Shown in pieces: positions 18,201 through 26,633 of a stretch of 64,000 bases of DNA. The DNA comes from Geothrix oryzisoli (GTDB taxonomy: Bacteria > Acidobacteriota > Holophagae > Holophagales > Holophagaceae): the NCBI RefSeq assembly GCF_022808865.1, contig NZ_JAKZLB010000001.1:62001-126000 (forward strand), in the 5' to 3' direction. The notes beneath the pieces were generated by a model, which worked only from the letters and a program-made list of their open reading frames with translations, searched no databases and was not told the origin of the DNA. Both the position numbers and the translations under genes were made by a program. Position 1 is the stretch's first letter. Each line of letters starts with the position of its first letter.

Positions 18201-19651
18201 AGAGCCCGCTCAGCGTGGTGATCACGGATCCCAGGGGGACCATCGAGTATGTGAACCCCAGGTTCACCCAGGTGACCGGCTACTCCGCCGAGGAGGCCAT
18301 CGGCCAGAATCCCCGCCTCCTGAAGTCGCCCGGAACACCCTCGGATGTCTACACGCAGATGTGGAGCACTCTGGCACGGGGCGAAGTCTGGGTGGGCGAA
18401 TTCGCAAACCTCACGAAGGAGGGCCGGACCTTCCTGGAGCGGGCGACCATCGCCCCGGTCCGGGACGAAGCCGGTACGCTGACCAACTACATCGCACTCA
18501 AGGAAGACATCACAGAACAGAGGCGGGTCGAGGCTGAGCGGAGGCAGCTGGAGGCCCAGCTCTACCAATCCCAGAAGCTGGAGAGCCTGGGGAGCCTGGC
18601 GGGCGGGGTGGCCCACGACATGAACAACGTGCTGGGCGCCATCCTCGGGACGGCCTCGATCCTCCATGAGCGGAGCGACCCGTCGGACCGCTCGGCAAGG
18701 TCCCTCGAGACGATCATGAGCGCCTGCCTGCGGGGCCGGGACGTCGTGAAAAGCCTCCTCTATTTCGCCCACAAGGACATCCAGGAAGAGCGGCCGGTCG
18801 ACCTGAACGGCCTCATCCAGGAGATGAGCGAGCTCCTGAGCCACACCGTCTTGAAGAACATCCACCTCGACGTGCATCTCCAGGAAGGGCTGGGGCTCAT
18901 CCGGGGAGATGCCGGCGCCCTCAGCCACGCGCTCATGAACCTGTGTGTCAATGCCTGCGACGCGATGCCCGACGGGGGAACCCTCCGCCTCCAGACCGCC
19001 CGGACCCCCGAGGGCGGGATAAGTCTCAGGGTGCAGGATACGGGCGAGGGCATCGCCCCTGACGTCCTCGCCAAGTGCATGGAGCCGTTCTTCACGACCA
19101 AGCCCAAGGGGAAGGGCACGGGCCTGGGGCTGTCGATGGTGTACGGCACCATGAAGGCCCACGAGGGGTCCCTGGAACTGCATAGCCAAGTGGGGCAGGG
19201 GACGGAGGCGGTCCTGACCTTCCCGGCGTCGCGGGTGGGAGGCGTGCCTCCCGAGCCGGGCCCAGCCGCTCCACCGGCAATGGGCCCAGGAGGCCAGAAG
19301 ATCCTGCTGGTGGATGACGATGACCTGTTCCGTGAAGCCTTGATGCAGGGTCTGGAGCTGCTGGGGCACCAGCCCACCCAGGCGTCGGAGGGACAGGAGG
19401 CCCTGCGCCTCCTGGAAGAGGGGTTGCCGACGGACCTGGTGATCCTCGACATGAACATGCCCGGGATGAGCGGCGCCCAGGTCCTGCCGCGGCTCCTGGC
19501 CCTGCGGCCCGGCACCCCCATCCTCGTGGCCACGGGTTACAGCAGCGACCTCGTCGCCCCCCACATGGACGGACGGCCGCTGGTGCACAGCCTGAGGAAG
19601 CCGTTCAGCCTGAAGGAACTCCAGGCCAAGCTGGCCGAACTCCTCCCCTGA
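15215..19651 (+). CDS. Hybrid sensor histidine kinase (8 TM, extracytoplasmic sensor, PAS-GAF-PAS-PAS, HisKA, HATPase, receiver)
   Basis: A 1478-residue membrane-bound hybrid kinase. About six N-terminal helices (roughly 20-215) are followed by a seventh (about 230-252), a large extracytoplasmic region (about 253-525, dCACHE-like), and an eighth helix (about 525-545). The cytoplasmic part has PAS (about 560-680), GAF (about 680-850), two more PAS domains (about 855-985 and 987-1105), and HisKA with His1134 in GGVAHDMNNV. The ATPase domain has NLCVNACDAM, DTGEGI and GKGTGLGLSMVYG. The C-terminal receiver has Asp1412 in VILDMNMPG and Lys in LRKPF. It probably senses an external ligand plus an internal redox or gas signal (inference). 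No dedicated response regulator adjoins it. The start is uncertain: ATG 15260 is an alternative and neither has a good SD. Confidence 0.9.
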   Translation: MDRLPGVWLLTGPPLMQKVARRTILGLGLTICTVGLLALLGFVLETRYLAAISQGMVPMSPTAAVLVLVLGGALLLERVWPGSALLRRVARGLVLAGLCLGLAVVAWRLLGLVPVLGRWAIPGRPASLLTGLAISFSASSMLVRRRMRQVASLLAQVPLVIGTVVLISYAAGAPLLYESGLAPMSLPSAFCSVGFGLALMLAAGCDTWPLAVFGFVPGHGRGPRPLWFTTGPLALFLLLGVLVLSGGSFFLRAQLKATRTQVHTELSTIAEFKAHQIEAWMAERRAVADRVARGNLIQGAFRRFLAEAPGAPPEAQLRASMEDLQRGTYRRVVLFDRLGRVRISVPSGEAFSDEDRDASELQAALRSKEVMIRDLHQHPGKPDIHLSLWIPIGASSEPGSLAEGTLLLVMDPRTFLYPLVTSWPTASPSAETLLVRRGGDEILYLSEFRHRAQPALSLRLPLKADPSMPSALAARGQEGLVAGLDYRGEPVLAAIHQIRAMPWGMVTKVDEAEVYGPLRRRIWLGGIGLIGIVVIVAAGLGLMVRHHDAEMVRRQLNLSQRFEGLMRQANDIILLMDGEGRIREANARAVEHYGYSLAELQSMSAMDLRVTETHAEGVSQFARMKALGATRFETVHRRKDGSTFSAEVSAKVVDLGDEQIVVSFIRDVTERLAQQRELQRMTQLYAALSQVNQAIVWTSSREDLFARLCEALVKHGRFRMAWVGLDDPVTHQVARAAQCGDMAGYLDTLDVRSDDTPIGHGPMGTAIREGSHCVFNDYLGLPDSGAWREAAIRSGFASAAAFPIREGGQVIGALAVYAGEKYFFGVHEAELLAEAAMDVSYALDHLAGEARRREAEAALKKSERLLREAQEAGGVGTYTWDIGKDEWTSSPYLDRIFGIGPDYPRTLAGWTDLVPPGPREQLAGYVAGIIERRERFDLAYPIVRPSDGASRWVHGRGELHWDPEGRPAELVGVIQDITEQKEDEQALRKISVAMEQSPLSVVITDPRGTIEYVNPRFTQVTGYSAEEAIGQNPRLLKSPGTPSDVYTQMWSTLARGEVWVGEFANLTKEGRTFLERATIAPVRDEAGTLTNYIALKEDITEQRRVEAERRQLEAQLYQSQKLESLGSLAGGVAHDMNNVLGAILGTASILHERSDPSDRSARSLETIMSACLRGRDVVKSLLYFAHKDIQEERPVDLNGLIQEMSELLSHTVLKNIHLDVHLQEGLGLIRGDAGALSHALMNLCVNACDAMPDGGTLRLQTARTPEGGISLRVQDTGEGIAPDVLAKCMEPFFTTKPKGKGTGLGLSMVYGTMKAHEGSLELHSQVGQGTEAVLTFPASRVGGVPPEPGPAAPPAMGPGGQKILLVDDDDLFREALMQGLELLGHQPTQASEGQEALRLLEEGLPTDLVILDMNMPGMSGAQVLPRLLALRPGTPILVATGYSSDLVAPHMDGRPLVHSLRKPFSLKELQAKLAELLP

Positions 19652-19720
19652 GGCGCAGCCTCTGGTGTCTTGCAGCCAGGTCCGGGGAGTGTCCGTCCAA
19701 ATGCCCGCCTGGGGTCTGGA

Positions 19721-20014
19721 TCACATCCGATCCAGCCCGTCCTTGCCCGCCATCACGTTCCACACCAGCAGTTCGTAGTTGGCGAGGCCGGCCTTGTGGA
19801 AGGGATCGCCGTCGCGGAGGGTGTCCAGGTCCGCCAGGGGGTTCTCGTCCTGCACCCGCACCAGCCAGGCGCCGCCGAAACGGGGATCCAGGGGGCCCGA
19901 GGCCAGGAGGATGCCCTGCGCCTTCAGGGTGTTGAGATAGGCGCGGTGGGCCTCGGTGACAGCCTCGACCTCGACGAGGGGACGGCGGTAGCGGACGAGG
20001 ATGAGGGCGTACAT
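19721..20014 (-). CDS. YciI-family protein
   Basis: A 97-residue small ferredoxin-like-fold protein of the YciI family. It shows the N-terminal YALILVRYRRP strand, HRAYLNTLKAQGILLASGPLDPRFGGAWLV, and the family Asp-Pro-Phe motif in RDGDPFHKAGLANYELLVWNV. Members contain a conserved His/Asp pair thought to be catalytic, but functions are mostly unknown. It lies 23 bp downstream of the carbamate kinase gene on the same strand, so the two are probably co-transcribed. No other metabolic genes share the unit. Confidence 0.85.
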   Translation of the reverse strand: MYALILVRYRRPLVEVEAVTEAHRAYLNTLKAQGILLASGPLDPRFGGAWLVRVQDENPLADLDTLRDGDPFHKAGLANYELLVWNVMAGKDGLDRM

Positions 20015-20037
20015 CGGGAGCTTCCTCCGGGGAGCCC

Positions 20038-20985
20038 TCAGTCTCGCACGATGCGGGTGCCCACGGTGGCGGGGTCCTCGGTGGCCAGGGCTTCGGCGGT
20101 GGTGATGAGCACTTCGTGGCCGCCGCCCTCCAGGTAGGCCAGGGCGCTCTCGATCTTGGGGCCCATGCTGCCGGCCGGGAACTGGCCCTCGGCCAGGTGC
20201 CTCCGGGCCTCGGTGGCGGTGATCCGGTCCATCCAGCGCTGGGTGGGCTTGCCGAAGTCCAGCGCCACCTTGGCGACGCCGGTCAGGATGATGAAGAGGT
20301 CCGCTCCAAGCTGGGCCGCCAGCAGGGCGCTGAGGCGGTCCTTGTCGATGACGGCCTCCACGCCCACCAGCAGCCCGCTGGCATCGCGGATCACGGGGAT
20401 GCCGCCGCCGCCGCCGGCGATGACGGAACTGCCGGACTGGAGCAGGGTCTTGATGGCGTCCAGCTGGACGATCTCGATCGGCCTGGGCGAGGGCACCACC
20501 TTGCGCCAGCCGCGGCCCGAGTCCTCCTTCATCTTCCAGCGCTTGGAGCGCATCAGCTCCAGGGCCCGGAACTCGGGGTAGAAGGGGCCCACGGGTTTGG
20601 TCGGATCCTGGAAGCCCTTGTCCTCCTTGTCCACCACCACCTCGGTGAGCACGGAGGTCACCGGCGCGTCGAGCTTCATGAAGCGCAGCCGGTTGATGAG
20701 CATGCGCTCCAGCATGTAGCCCATGGAGCCCTGGGTCATGGCGCCGCAGATGTCCAGGCTGTAGGGCGGGATCTGGCCCGATCCGGCCTCCTGCTGGATG
20801 AGCAGGTTGCCCACCTGGGGCCCGTTGCCATGCACCACGCAGAGCGCATAACCCTCTGCCACCACCCGCGCCAGCATCTCCGCGGTCTCCCGGGCGTTCT
20901 CCAGCTGCTCCTCCTGCAGCCCGCGCTCCTTCTCTTTAAGAAGGGCGTTTCCACCGATGGCCAGGAGTGCGATCTTTCGGGTCAT
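20038..20985 (-). CDS. arcC: Carbamate kinase
   Basis: A 315-residue cytoplasmic enzyme of the amino-acid-kinase fold that interconverts carbamoyl phosphate + ADP and carbamate + ATP, typically yielding ATP from arginine or citrulline fermentation. Diagnostic segments are ALLAIGGNALL (6-16), VHGNGPQVGNLL, SLDICGAMTQGSMGYM, VIAGGGGGIPV and AVIDKDRLSALLA, and the C-terminal FPAGSMGPKIESAL. Length matches the family. No arcA (deiminase) or arcB (transcarbamylase) gene is in the window; those may be elsewhere or carbamoyl phosphate may come from another pathway. It has its own promoter (21007-21034) and a YciI gene downstream. Confidence 0.94.
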   Translation of the reverse strand: MTRKIALLAIGGNALLKEKERGLQEEQLENARETAEMLARVVAEGYALCVVHGNGPQVGNLLIQQEAGSGQIPPYSLDICGAMTQGSMGYMLERMLINRLRFMKLDAPVTSVLTEVVVDKEDKGFQDPTKPVGPFYPEFRALELMRSKRWKMKEDSGRGWRKVVPSPRPIEIVQLDAIKTLLQSGSSVIAGGGGGIPVIRDASGLLVGVEAVIDKDRLSALLAAQLGADLFIILTGVAKVALDFGKPTQRWMDRITATEARRHLAEGQFPAGSMGPKIESALAYLEGGGHEVLITTAEALATEDPATVGTRIVRD

Positions 20986-21006
20986 GCAGATCCCCGGGAA
21001 ACGAGG

Positions 21007-21034
21007 ATTCTACAGGGCCCGGCAGGTGGATCAA
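21007..21034 (-). promoter_or_regulatory. Predicted sigma-70 promoter of arcC
   Basis: Read on the minus strand, TTGATC (21034-21029) and TAGAAT (21012-21007) are separated by 16 bp, with the arcC start at 20985, about 21 bases downstream of the -10. The hexamers match the consensus at 4 of 6 and 5 of 6 positions. Confidence 0.6.
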
Positions 21035-21117
21035 AGGACGGGCGTCACAGAGCCGGCTCCATCCAGAGTTTCCTTGCCAAGGCCCCATCGGCTTTTGCAC
21101 ACTGTCAAACGATCCCC

Positions 21118-22908
21118 ATGCGCTCCGCGATCCCCCTCACCCTGCTCCTCTGGCTGGCCCTGCCCGCGGCAGTCTCGTGGGCCCAGACCCCCGAAGAGCC
21201 TGGACAGGAGGGGAGCTGGCTGCTGCAGGGGCACCGGTTCTGGTCGGGTTCGAAGGAGGCCCCCAGGGACCGGATCCAGGCCGCGGCCTGCTATCGGAGG
21301 GCCGCCGAAGCCGGAGATGCGGAGGCCATGGCCCATCTGGGGCGGATGCACTTCCGGGGAGAAGGCATCCCGAAAGATCCGGCCGAGGCTCTGAAGTGGC
21401 TCAAGGCCAGCGCGGGGAAAGGCAACGCCCGGGGGCTCTACCATCTGGCGGAGCTGTACCAGAACGGCTTCGGCGTGCCGGTGAACCACACGCAGTACGC
21501 CACCCTGCTTCGGGCCGCAGCGTTGAAAGGGTGCCCTGATGCCATGGCGGAACTGGGGCAGTGCCATTCTTTCGGTCTGGGGGTGGACTGGAATCCCAGG
21601 GAGGCGGAGGCCTGGTTTGCCAAGGCCGCCGAGCAGCCCGTGGCCCGGTTCTATCCGATGACCCTGGCGTGGATGCACGAGCGGGGCCTGGGATTCCCGA
21701 AGGACGCGAACGCCGCCTTCCGGTACGGGCAGCAGGCCGCCGCGGCGGGTTACTCGGACGCCCCGAGGTACATGGGGCATCTCTGCCTCGATGGCATCGG
21801 AGTATCCAGAGATCCGCAAGCGGCCCTGGGCTGGCTGACCCAAGCGGATGCCCTCGGTGACCCCCATGCGCTCGTGGAGCTGGCGGGCATGCTGATGAAC
21901 GGCACGGGCGTGCCCAAGGATCCCAGACGCGCGGTGGGCCTCTATCGCCAGGCAGCGGGCATGGGCTCCGCCGCGGCCATGTATCTTCTGGGGAACTGCC
22001 GCCAGCGGGGGCTGGGCGGTCCGGTGGATCCGGCCGAGGCCGTCCTGTGGTACGGGAGAGCCGCCGAGCGCGAGTTTCCGCCCGCCTTCTCCAACCTCGC
22101 CTGGCTCTACCACAAAGGCGAGGGGGTGACCCAGGACGACAAGCGGGCCGTGGCCTGGTTGAGGCAGGGCGCCGAGAAGGGTTCCCCGTCCGCCATCTAC
22201 CTGCTCGGATGGTTTTCCCAGAACGGATGGGGCGTGGAGAAGGATGTTCCCAGAGCCGTGAGCTACTACCACCAGGCCGGCGAGCGGGGGTGGTCGCAGG
22301 CCTGGCTGCAGCTGGGGTTCTGCTACAAATCGAATGACGGCATCGAGAGGGATCTCTCCAAGTCGCTGGCGTTCTTCCGCAAGGCGGCGGATCTGGGGGA
22401 CACCACGGCCCTGCACCAAGTCGGCTGGGCCTATGAATTTGGCGAGGGCGTGCCCGTGAATCTGACGGAGGCCATCCGGTGCTACCAGGTGGCTGCGGAC
22501 CAGGGCAGTGGCGCCTCCATGAACCAGCTCGGCTGGTTCCATGAGCATGGGCTGATCGTTCCCAAGAGCCCGGAACTCGCCCTCGGCTGGTATCTCAAGG
22601 CGGGCGCCAAGGGGAGCACCAGCAGCTGGTGGAACGCCGGGCTGATCTACGAATCGGGGGAAGAGACGAACCTCCGGGATCCCGCCAAGGCGAAGCACGC
22701 CTTTGCGGAGGGGGCGACCCTTGGACATGCCGGGTGCATGCAGAAGCTCGGCGAGTATGCGGAGCGCGGAGTCGGCGGCCCCCGCGACATCGATCAGGCC
22801 CTCGCCTGGTACCGGAAGGCCATGGACAAGGGCCATGCCGAGGCCCGGGCGGCCTACCTGCGCCTGACGATGCCACCGCCGCCCGAGCCCGAGCCCGACG
22901 AGGAGTGA
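21118..22908 (+). CDS. Exported Sel1-repeat (SLR) protein
   Basis: A 596-residue protein with a signal peptide (LTLLLWLALPAAVSWAQ) and then about fourteen Sel1-like repeats filling the rest. Repeat hallmarks recur: (E/D)AMAHLGRMHFRGEGIPKD, AMAELGQCHSFGLGVDWN, AMYLLGNCRQRGLGGPVD, ALHQVGWAYEFGEGVPVN. Such alpha-solenoids serve as binding scaffolds, often in signalling or envelope assembly; no catalytic domain is present. The C-terminus is Pro/Glu-rich. It lies downstream of the divergent arcC and is convergent with a GNAT gene; no operon partner. No strong SD is seen, so the start rests on the signal peptide. Confidence 0.86.
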   Translation: MRSAIPLTLLLWLALPAAVSWAQTPEEPGQEGSWLLQGHRFWSGSKEAPRDRIQAAACYRRAAEAGDAEAMAHLGRMHFRGEGIPKDPAEALKWLKASAGKGNARGLYHLAELYQNGFGVPVNHTQYATLLRAAALKGCPDAMAELGQCHSFGLGVDWNPREAEAWFAKAAEQPVARFYPMTLAWMHERGLGFPKDANAAFRYGQQAAAAGYSDAPRYMGHLCLDGIGVSRDPQAALGWLTQADALGDPHALVELAGMLMNGTGVPKDPRRAVGLYRQAAGMGSAAAMYLLGNCRQRGLGGPVDPAEAVLWYGRAAEREFPPAFSNLAWLYHKGEGVTQDDKRAVAWLRQGAEKGSPSAIYLLGWFSQNGWGVEKDVPRAVSYYHQAGERGWSQAWLQLGFCYKSNDGIERDLSKSLAFFRKAADLGDTTALHQVGWAYEFGEGVPVNLTEAIRCYQVAADQGSGASMNQLGWFHEHGLIVPKSPELALGWYLKAGAKGSTSSWWNAGLIYESGEETNLRDPAKAKHAFAEGATLGHAGCMQKLGEYAERGVGGPRDIDQALAWYRKAMDKGHAEARAAYLRLTMPPPPEPEPDEE

Positions 22909-22950
22909 CCGGCTCCCGTGCCGGGCGGCGCGGGCTGGACGATGTCGCTG

Positions 22951-23484
22951 TTACCGATCGCGGGTCGGGAGGGCCTGCACCAGCATCCGGTCGCGGTCCA
23001 CCTGTTCGCCCACGCGGAAGGTGGCCTCGCCGGCATCGGTGAAGCCGGCCTTGGCGTAGAACCGGATGGCCCGGGGGTTCTGCTCCCAGACCTGAAGCCA
23101 GACCCCGTCGTGGCCTGCTGCCCGGGCGTGAGCCAGGGCCGCGGCCATCAGCGCCTGGGCCGCACCCCGGCCGTGGAGGGAGCCATCCACGTAGAACCTG
23201 GCGACTTCGAGCGGTCTGACGAAGTGGAAAGAGCCGGTCCCCTGCTCCGGGCCACCGGCGCGGAGCAGGGCGTAGCCCATGAGGTCGCCATCCTTCTCCA
23301 GCACCAGCATGAGACAGGCCGGGTCGGCCAGCTCGGCGGCCTGTTGGCGGAGCCCGAACGTCTTGGCGAGGTGCAGGTTCAGGTTCACTTCGGGGATCAG
23401 GCCCGCGTAGGTGCTGCGCCAGAGTCGCTCGCCCAGGGCCGCCAGGGCCGGGGCATCGGGTGGGAGGGCAGGCCGGATCCGCAT
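22951..23484 (-). CDS. GNAT-family N-acetyltransferase
   Basis: A 177-residue acetyltransferase of the GNAT fold, using acetyl-CoA to acetylate an unknown amine. Visible motifs are the N-terminal [15 protein letters not shown], motif D/A with [22 protein letters not shown] (the (R/Q)xxGx(G/A) pyrophosphate loop is HGRGAA) and the C-terminal [22 protein letters not shown]. The length is typical. It ends 42 bp from the convergent Sel1 gene and is divergent from glyQ. Substrate could be a metabolite, antibiotic or protein N-terminus; no context clue separates these. Confidence 0.86.
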   Translation of the reverse strand: MRIRPALPPDAPALAALGERLWRSTYAGLIPEVNLNLHLAKTFGLRQQAAELADPACLMLVLEKDGDLMGYALLRAGGPEQGTGSFHFVRPLEVARFYVDGSLHGRGAAQALMAAALAHARAAGHDGVWLQVWEQNPRAIRFYAKAGFTDAGEATFRVGEQVDRDRMLVQALPTRDR

Positions 23485-23493
23485 CCCGCCAGC

Positions 23494-23522
23494 TTATCAA
23501 GCGGCCGAGAACCCGCTAGAAT
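23494..23522 (+). promoter_or_regulatory. Predicted sigma-70 promoter of glyQS
   Basis: TTATCA (23494-23499) and TAGAAT (23517-23522) are separated by 17 bp. The glyQ ATG lies 20 bases downstream of the -10, so the leader would be very short. No T-box or other riboregulator fits in this space. Confidence 0.6.
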
Positions 23523-23542
23523 ACTCGTTTTGGCGAGTCCCC

Positions 23543-24457
23543 ATGCATATCCAGGAACTGATCCTCCGCCTGCAGCGGTTCTGGGCCGACCGGGGCTGCC
23601 TCATCGGCCAGCCCTACGATCTGGAAAAGGGCGCGGGGACCATGAACCCGCTGACCTTCTTCGGCGCCCTGGGGAGCCGCCCCTGGAACGTGGCCTATGT
23701 GGAGCCTTCGCGCCGCCCGGCGGATGGCCGCTACGGCGAGAACCCCTTCCGCGTCTACAAGCACCTCCAGTTCCAGGTGATCCTCAAGCCCAGCCCCGCC
23801 AAGGTCCAGGATCTGTACATCGAGAGCCTTGAGGCCCTGGGCATCGACCTCTCGAAGCACGACCTCCGCTTCGAGGAGGACAACTGGGAGTCTCCTTCGC
23901 TCGGCGCCTGGGGCGTGGGCTGGCAGGTGGTGCTGGACGGCATGGAGATCAGCCAGTTCACCTACTTCCAGCAGGTGGGCGGCCTGGACTGCCGGCCCGT
24001 GAGCGCCGAGCTGACCTATGGCATCGAACGCATCTGCATGTTCCTGGGCGGCTACGACAACATCTTCGACCTCGTGCATGGCGAGGTGAAGACCGACGAC
24101 GGCGTGTTCCCCGTGACCTACGGCCAGATGCGCCAGCGCGAGGAGTTCGAGCTGAGCGCCTACAGCTTCGAGCACGCCGACCTGGACCTGCACCGCCACC
24201 TCTTCGATGCCTTCGAGAAGGAGGGCTGGCACCTCCTGAACGACCTGGGGCACTTCCTCAGCGCCTACGAGCAGGCGCTCAAGATGAGCCACACCTTCAA
24301 TGTGCTGGATGCCCGCGGCGCCGTGAGCACCACCGAGCGCCCCGGCATCATCAAGCGCGTGCGCGACCTGGCCTGCGGGTGCGCCAAGGCATATCTGGAG
24401 CACCAGGAGGGCGCCGCCGCAGCTGCCGAGACCGCCGGGAAGGGAGGTGCGAAGTGA
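23543..24457 (+). CDS. glyQ: Glycyl-tRNA synthetase alpha subunit
   Basis: The catalytic subunit (304 residues) of the heterotetrameric alpha2-beta2 glycyl-tRNA synthetase that charges tRNA-Gly. Class-II features are clear: [24 protein letters not shown] near the N-terminus, the motif-2-like region with [42 protein letters not shown], and motif 3 [11 protein letters not shown]. The ATG at 23543 aligns with the canonical [14 protein letters not shown] start. A short Ala/Gly-rich tail ends the protein. glyS follows with a 4-base GTGA overlap. Separate alpha and beta subunits are the bacterial type, as opposed to single-chain GlyRS. Confidence 0.96.
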   Translation: MHIQELILRLQRFWADRGCLIGQPYDLEKGAGTMNPLTFFGALGSRPWNVAYVEPSRRPADGRYGENPFRVYKHLQFQVILKPSPAKVQDLYIESLEALGIDLSKHDLRFEEDNWESPSLGAWGVGWQVVLDGMEISQFTYFQQVGGLDCRPVSAELTYGIERICMFLGGYDNIFDLVHGEVKTDDGVFPVTYGQMRQREEFELSAYSFEHADLDLHRHLFDAFEKEGWHLLNDLGHFLSAYEQALKMSHTFNVLDARGAVSTTERPGIIKRVRDLACGCAKAYLEHQEGAAAAAETAGKGGAK

Positions 24458-26526
24458 GCGCCACGAAGACCTTCCTGCTCGAGCTGCACTGCGAGGAGAT
24501 CCCGGCGCGCTTCCTGCAGCCGCTGGCGGACGAGTTCTCGACGGCCTTGTCGGCCTGGATCCAGGGGCAGGGCTTGGCCGCCGCCAGCCTTGAATCGTTC
24601 TATTCCCCGCGGAAGCTGGCCTGGCGTGGTATCGGCCTGCCGGGCTCCCAGCCCGACCAGACCGATACCCAGGTGGGCCCGCCTCAGCGCATGTGCGTGG
24701 GCGAGGACGGCCAGCCCACCATCCAGGGCCTGAAGTTCGCGGAAAAGTGGGGCGTGGCCTTCAGCGCCGTGCGCTTCGAGCAGCCGGCGGGCAAGAAGGA
24801 ACCCTGCGCGGTGGTGACGATCACGAAGCAGGGCCGCCCCACGGTGGATCTCCTGGCCGAGGCCCTGCCCGGGCTCATCGCCGGATTGCACGTGCCCAAG
24901 GCCATGCGCTGGGGGAGCTCGGAGTTCGAGTTCGTGCGCCCCATCCGCAACATCCTGTGCCTCTTCGGCGATCAGGTCGTGCCCATCACGGTGGACGGCG
25001 TCGCCGCCACGGACAGCACCTGGGGCCACCGCCTGTACCATCGCCAGCATCCCGGGCCGGTGAGGATCCCCACGCCGGAGTCCTACGAGTCAGCGCTGGA
25101 AACCGCTGGCGTCGTGGTCAGCGTGGAGGCCCGCCGGACGCGCATCGCCCAGCAGCTGGAAACGCTCGCCGCCGAGGCGAAGGGCCGCGTCGTCGCCGAT
25201 GCGGAGCTGCTGGACACCCTGGCTGAGATCGTGGAGTTCCCCAAGATCGTTCGGGGTGACTTCCCGGTGGACTTCCTGGAACTGCCCAAGGAGGTGCTGG
25301 TCACCAGCCTCCGGGAGCACCAGAAGAGCTTCTGCATCGAGGGGCCGGGCGGCGCGCTGCTGCCCCACTTCCTCACCGCCGCGAACCGTACGGATGATCC
25401 CGCCGGGTTCGTGAAGGCTGGCAACGAGTGGGTGCTCAAGGCGCGGCTCTACGACGCCCGGTTCTTCTTCGCGGAGGACCGGAAGCACCCCCTGTCCGAC
25501 CGGCTGGAGAAGCTCAAGGCCCTTACCTTCCAGCGGGAGCTGGGGAGCTATCACGACAAGACGGGGCGGGTGGTGGCCCTCACCAAGGCCCTTGCCACGA
25601 AGCTGTCCAAGGACGATGAGCACATCGACCGCGCCCTCGAGGCGGCCCGCATGGCCAAGTGCGACCTGCGCACGCTGATGGTGGGCGAGTTCCCCGAGCT
25701 GCAGGGGGTCATGGGCGGCGAGTATCTCAAGCACGAAGGCGCCCACGAGGAAGTCTGGATGGCCGTGAAGGAGCACTACCGGCCCATCGGCGCCGACGAT
25801 GCCGTCCCATCGACGCCCATGGGCTGCCTCCTGTCGCTCTGCGACAAGCTCGACACCGTGGCGGGCTGCTTCGCCGTGGGCCTCATCCCCAGCGGCTCCA
25901 AGGATCCCCTCGCGCTGCGCCGCGCGGGCCAGGGCATCGTGCGCATCCTGTGGGAGCGCGGCTGGGCCTTCACGCCCGCGGACCTCATCGCCGCCGGCCT
26001 CCGGGTCGTGGGGACCCGGGCCACGAAGCCGGCCCCCGAAACCACCGAAGCCCTGCTGACCTTCTTTAAGGATCGCGTGGCCTACCAGCTGGAGCAGGCC
26101 GGGTATGCCGGCTCGGTCCGCCGTTCCGCCCTGGCCGCCGGCTGGGAGGACCTGGCGGACCTCAAGGCCCGCTGCGAGGCCCTCTCCGCCTTCGCCGAGG
26201 ATGTCCGCTTCGCCTCCCTGGCCCAGAGCGCCAAGCGCATCGGGAACATCCTGAAGGACGAACTCGCCAGCGGCGACTTCGACAGTGCCTTGCTGACGCA
26301 GGGTGAAGAGAAGGTGCTGGCGGAGCATCTCGGCCGGCTGGAAGCCACCGCAGACCAGAAGGCCCTGCTCGGTGCCTTGGCCGAGTTGGCGGAACCCCTC
26401 GAAGCCTTCTTCAACGCCGTCATGGTGAAGTGCGACGATCCGGCGCTCCGGGCCGCGCGGCTCAGCCTCCTGCACCGGCTCCGCCAGGCCTTCCTGCGCG
26501 TGGCGGACTTCAGCCTCTGGCAATAG
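24454..26526 (+). CDS. glyS: Glycyl-tRNA synthetase beta subunit
   Basis: The 690-residue beta subunit binds tRNA-Gly and completes the alpha2-beta2 synthetase. The family start [17 protein letters not shown] is at once recognisable; [65 protein letters not shown] and the C-terminal anticodon-binding DALR-like segment also match. The GTG start at 24454 overlaps the glyQ stop (GTGA) and has GGGAGG upstream. Length is normal. It shares the glyQ promoter. Confidence 0.96.
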   Translation: MSATKTFLLELHCEEIPARFLQPLADEFSTALSAWIQGQGLAAASLESFYSPRKLAWRGIGLPGSQPDQTDTQVGPPQRMCVGEDGQPTIQGLKFAEKWGVAFSAVRFEQPAGKKEPCAVVTITKQGRPTVDLLAEALPGLIAGLHVPKAMRWGSSEFEFVRPIRNILCLFGDQVVPITVDGVAATDSTWGHRLYHRQHPGPVRIPTPESYESALETAGVVVSVEARRTRIAQQLETLAAEAKGRVVADAELLDTLAEIVEFPKIVRGDFPVDFLELPKEVLVTSLREHQKSFCIEGPGGALLPHFLTAANRTDDPAGFVKAGNEWVLKARLYDARFFFAEDRKHPLSDRLEKLKALTFQRELGSYHDKTGRVVALTKALATKLSKDDEHIDRALEAARMAKCDLRTLMVGEFPELQGVMGGEYLKHEGAHEEVWMAVKEHYRPIGADDAVPSTPMGCLLSLCDKLDTVAGCFAVGLIPSGSKDPLALRRAGQGIVRILWERGWAFTPADLIAAGLRVVGTRATKPAPETTEALLTFFKDRVAYQLEQAGYAGSVRRSALAAGWEDLADLKARCEALSAFAEDVRFASLAQSAKRIGNILKDELASGDFDSALLTQGEEKVLAEHLGRLEATADQKALLGALAELAEPLEAFFNAVMVKCDDPALRAARLSLLHRLRQAFLRVADFSLWQ

Positions 26527-26633
26527 GCCGGGGCCCTGCCGGGCCTGATGCGATCCTCAGGGTCCCTGGCTAGAATCGAGACCATCAGCCCATTCACAGA
26601 TCAGGCCGATCTCCACGGATGGGCGGAGGGCCC

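Noticed and set aside
16400-19588. Long minus-strand open frame opposite the histidine kinase.
   Set aside because: Antisense shadow of PAS, kinase and receiver domains; no recognisable protein features.
21031-22836. Minus-strand open frame across the Sel1 gene.
   Set aside because: Shadow of a repeat-rich gene whose plus-strand Sel1 repeats and signal peptide are unambiguous.
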